DNA of 64,000 nucleotides from positions 219,358 through 283,357 of the forward strand of contig NZ_SADB01000002.1 of NCBI RefSeq assembly GCF_009669305.1, in the 5' to 3' direction. The position numbers and the translations under genes are program-made. Under the pieces are notes generated by a model. That model did no database searches and was not told the DNA's origin. It saw only the letters and a list, made by a program, of their open reading frames with translations. The stretch's first letter is position 1, and each line of letters starts with the position of its first letter. Positions 61,921 to 64,000 of this stretch are shown one piece after another. Origin of the DNA: Ancylomarina sp. 16SWW S1-10-2. Its GTDB lineage: Bacteria > Bacteroidota > Bacteroidia > Bacteroidales > Marinifilaceae.

Positions 61921-64000
61921 TGGCAAAAAGAATTGTTTATATTATTTTCCTGTTATTCTTTTCTGTCAATGTGTATTGTCAAACCCCAGATTGGCAATGG
62001 GTAGAAGCAATAAAAGCAAACGACAAACAAATTGTCAAGGACATTGTTTCAGATCCTTCTAATGGTGATTTTTACGTTGTTGGAAAATGGAAAGGCAATC
62101 TTTCAAGCATCTTCACGGGAACTGGGTTTAGTACTAACTTTACAAATACTCGAGGTAATTATGATGGCTTTGTTGCTAAATATAATTCAGATAATACTCT
62201 CGATTGGGCTTTTAAAGTAGGAGGTGATTCTGAGGATGAAATCAATGCCATTAGTATTGATTCTGATGGTAATATTTATATCGCAGGATTCATAGGAGAA
62301 GGTACATCCTATTTTGTGGGGACAGGTGAAAATGGAGTTGATAAACAATTTGATAATCCAACAAGTACAAATGCTTTTATTGTCAAGTATAATTCTGATG
62401 GTGAGTTCGTATGGCTGCAGAGTTCTATGGGATTAACAGATGCAAAAGGAATGGTCGTTCATGCGGGGACTGATGGAATCTATTTTGCAGGAACGACTAA
62501 AGGCGAAACTTCTTTTTCTGGGGAATCTAGCGCATTTGGAAAGGGAGATGAAGATATATTCATTGTTAAATATGACGAGTTAGGTACGAAGCAATGGCTT
62601 TTGGATTGGGGTAGTGATGAAATTGATATACCTACAGCCATTTACGAAAAAGATTCTAAACTTTTTATTGCAGGTAACTTTAAAGGTGAATATTTTTATA
62701 TTTATGATAAATATAAAGACTTTAAATCGTATTTAACAAACGAAAATGATGGATCTCTAGATATTTTTCTTGCAAGTTTTAATACAAATGGAACTTATGG
62801 ATTTTATGATTGGAGTGAATCAATATCAAGTGAAGAAGATGATTTAGTGACTGGGATGGTTGTTGACGATGCTAATATATACCTTACTGGCGGTATTAAT
62901 TCTGAAGCTAGCTTTCCTGGACATTATACAAATGGGTCTACAAAAAAAATGGATCCTTTTGTATCATCTATTCAAATATCAGGTGGTACAACCAATTGGG
63001 TGAAAACCTTTGATTGCACTAATGATGGAGATCAATTAGCACAGGGAATATCATTCGATGCACTAGAAAATTTGATTATTGTAGGAACATTTAAGAAAAC
63101 CCTTACTTTCGAAGAAACAGTTCCTGTTTCTTCAGGATCTGAAACTTGGTCAGACCATGAAGCTATTTTTGTTGCCTCTTTTGATACAAGCAGCAATTAT
63201 GTTTGGTCTACACTTGGAGGTAGTGGTGATAATGTATCTGCAGTTGCTGTAGATGCAAATTCGACTGGGAACATTTATGTTGCAGGAACAATGGATGATG
63301 ACCTCATTTTTAATGATATTACTTATACACACGTTGGTAGTACTGATTCCTATATTGGTTTATTAAATGTTAATTGTGGTGTAGTTGCTGGCTCAATCAG
63401 TGCCAGTGATCCGACGATTTGCTTGGGTAATTCATCACTTATCACATTAACGGGTTCCACGGGAGTGATTGCATGGGAATCCTCAATATCTGGTGACAAT
63501 GTTTGGACCGTTATTAGTGGCGAGACCAGCTCTACGCTTTCCGTTTCTCCACTAGTTGATATGGATTACCGAGCATCTGTAAGTACCGATATATGTACAC
63601 TAAAATCGGATAAACTTGAGATCATAGTTTCATTGCAACCTACAACAGCTATCGTTGGAAGCGATCAAGACCAATGCGGAACATTAATCAGTTCTAGTTT
63701 GAACGGAAATGAAGCAACGGTAGGAGAAGGTACTTGGACACAATTTTCAGGACCAGGTACAACAACATTTAGTGCTGTTAATTCTGGAAGTTCTACCGCT
63801 ACAGCAAGTGCTTATGGAACTTACGTTTATCGATGGACCATTGCCAATGGGACATGTGCGTCAACAAACGCAGAGCTGACCGTTAATTATTATGAGACAC
63901 CTACAACAGCTATCGTTGGAAGCGATCAAAACCAATGCGGAACATTAATCAGTTCTAGTTTGGGCGGCAATACAGCAGCAGTTGGAGAAGGTACTTGGAC
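61921..64000 (+). CDS. Giant secreted repeat protein, N-terminal part (runs off right edge)
   Basis: The ATG at 61,921 opens a frame with no stop to 64,000 (693 codons). A signal peptide (RIVYIIFLLFFSVNVYC, then QTPDW) is followed by about 480 residues of SBBP/beta-propeller-like repeats, each with GNFYVVG-, NIYIAG- or LFIAGNF-type strands and FIVKYN or FVAKYN ends. After this, Ig/PKD-like modules start (CGVVAGSISASDPTICLGNSS). From about 63,639 a repeat of 87 residues (TTAIVGSDQxQCGTLISSSL) begins again at 63,900 with near-identical DNA. Such proteins are usually type IX-secreted adhesins several thousand residues long; the C-terminal signal is outside the window. Confidence 0.85.

Overview
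The window comes from a Bacteroidota chromosome, most likely a marine member of Bacteroidales/Marinilabiliales. Four things point there: the -7 box TAnnTTTG ahead of several genes, a 287-residue primary sigma factor without region 1.1, a Rho with a long charged N-terminal insertion, and an ssrA gene coding the tag GENNYALAA. The genus is an inference.

Left part (1-18,088), host core genome. A truncated secreted-protein gene is followed by holA, AMP nucleosidase, a lone HsdR-N-type nuclease domain, a PepSY-type membrane protein, a 34-residue Lys-rich protein, pyruvate phosphate dikinase, a dihydroorotate-dehydrogenase-like protein, pyruvate:ferredoxin oxidoreductase, an AAA/DUF4143 ATPase, rho, the primary sigma factor, rpe and ssrA (tmRNA). 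Most of these are single genes closed by clear hairpin terminators.

Middle part (18,089-61,425), a 43.3-kb genomic island in the 3' end of ssrA. The last 20 bases of the ssrA 3' region (18,069-18,088) recur exactly at 61,406-61,425. A tyrosine integrase lies directly inside the left end. The 10-mer GTGGATACCT plus further GATACC boxes lie inside both ends, as integrase arm sites would. A similar terminator hairpin follows both att copies. The left third of the island is a plasmid-like module: integrase, unknown genes, a truncated hsdR, an 11-bp iteron array, an RHH protein, ParA, four exact-period 301-bp tandem repeats that each contain a large palindrome, a VirE-N/PriCT/DUF3987 primase-type protein and an excisionase-like HTH protein. 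After a REP-rich spacer come a PD40/TPR protein and three paralogous outer-membrane barrels.

The right two thirds of the island is a complete Wzx/Wzy-type exopolysaccharide or capsule locus. It holds a UpxY antiterminator, gmd and fcl (GDP-fucose), a UDP-sugar epimerase, a flippase, an FrhB-like Fe-S protein with a polysaccharide pyruvyl transferase, a polymerase candidate, five GT2/GT4 glycosyltransferases, an ATP-grasp ligase, a WecG-type transferase, a WcaJ-type priming transferase, Wza, Wzc and a small HAD phosphatase. The block 41,087-53,031 is compact, has overlapping genes and looks AT-richer by eye. The genes on either side of it are separated by spacers full of dispersed repeats and gene debris (a GIY-YIG pseudogene, a duplicated HAD tail). 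This looks like a swappable serotype cassette.

Right edge (61,426-64,000): a terminator, a quiet spacer and the start of a giant secreted protein with beta-propeller-like repeats and near-identical 87-residue repeats; it runs off the window.

The most unusual features are the ssrA-integrated capsule island itself and its four 301-bp repeats. The palindrome in one repeat copy has changed at several positions on both arms, so pairing is kept.
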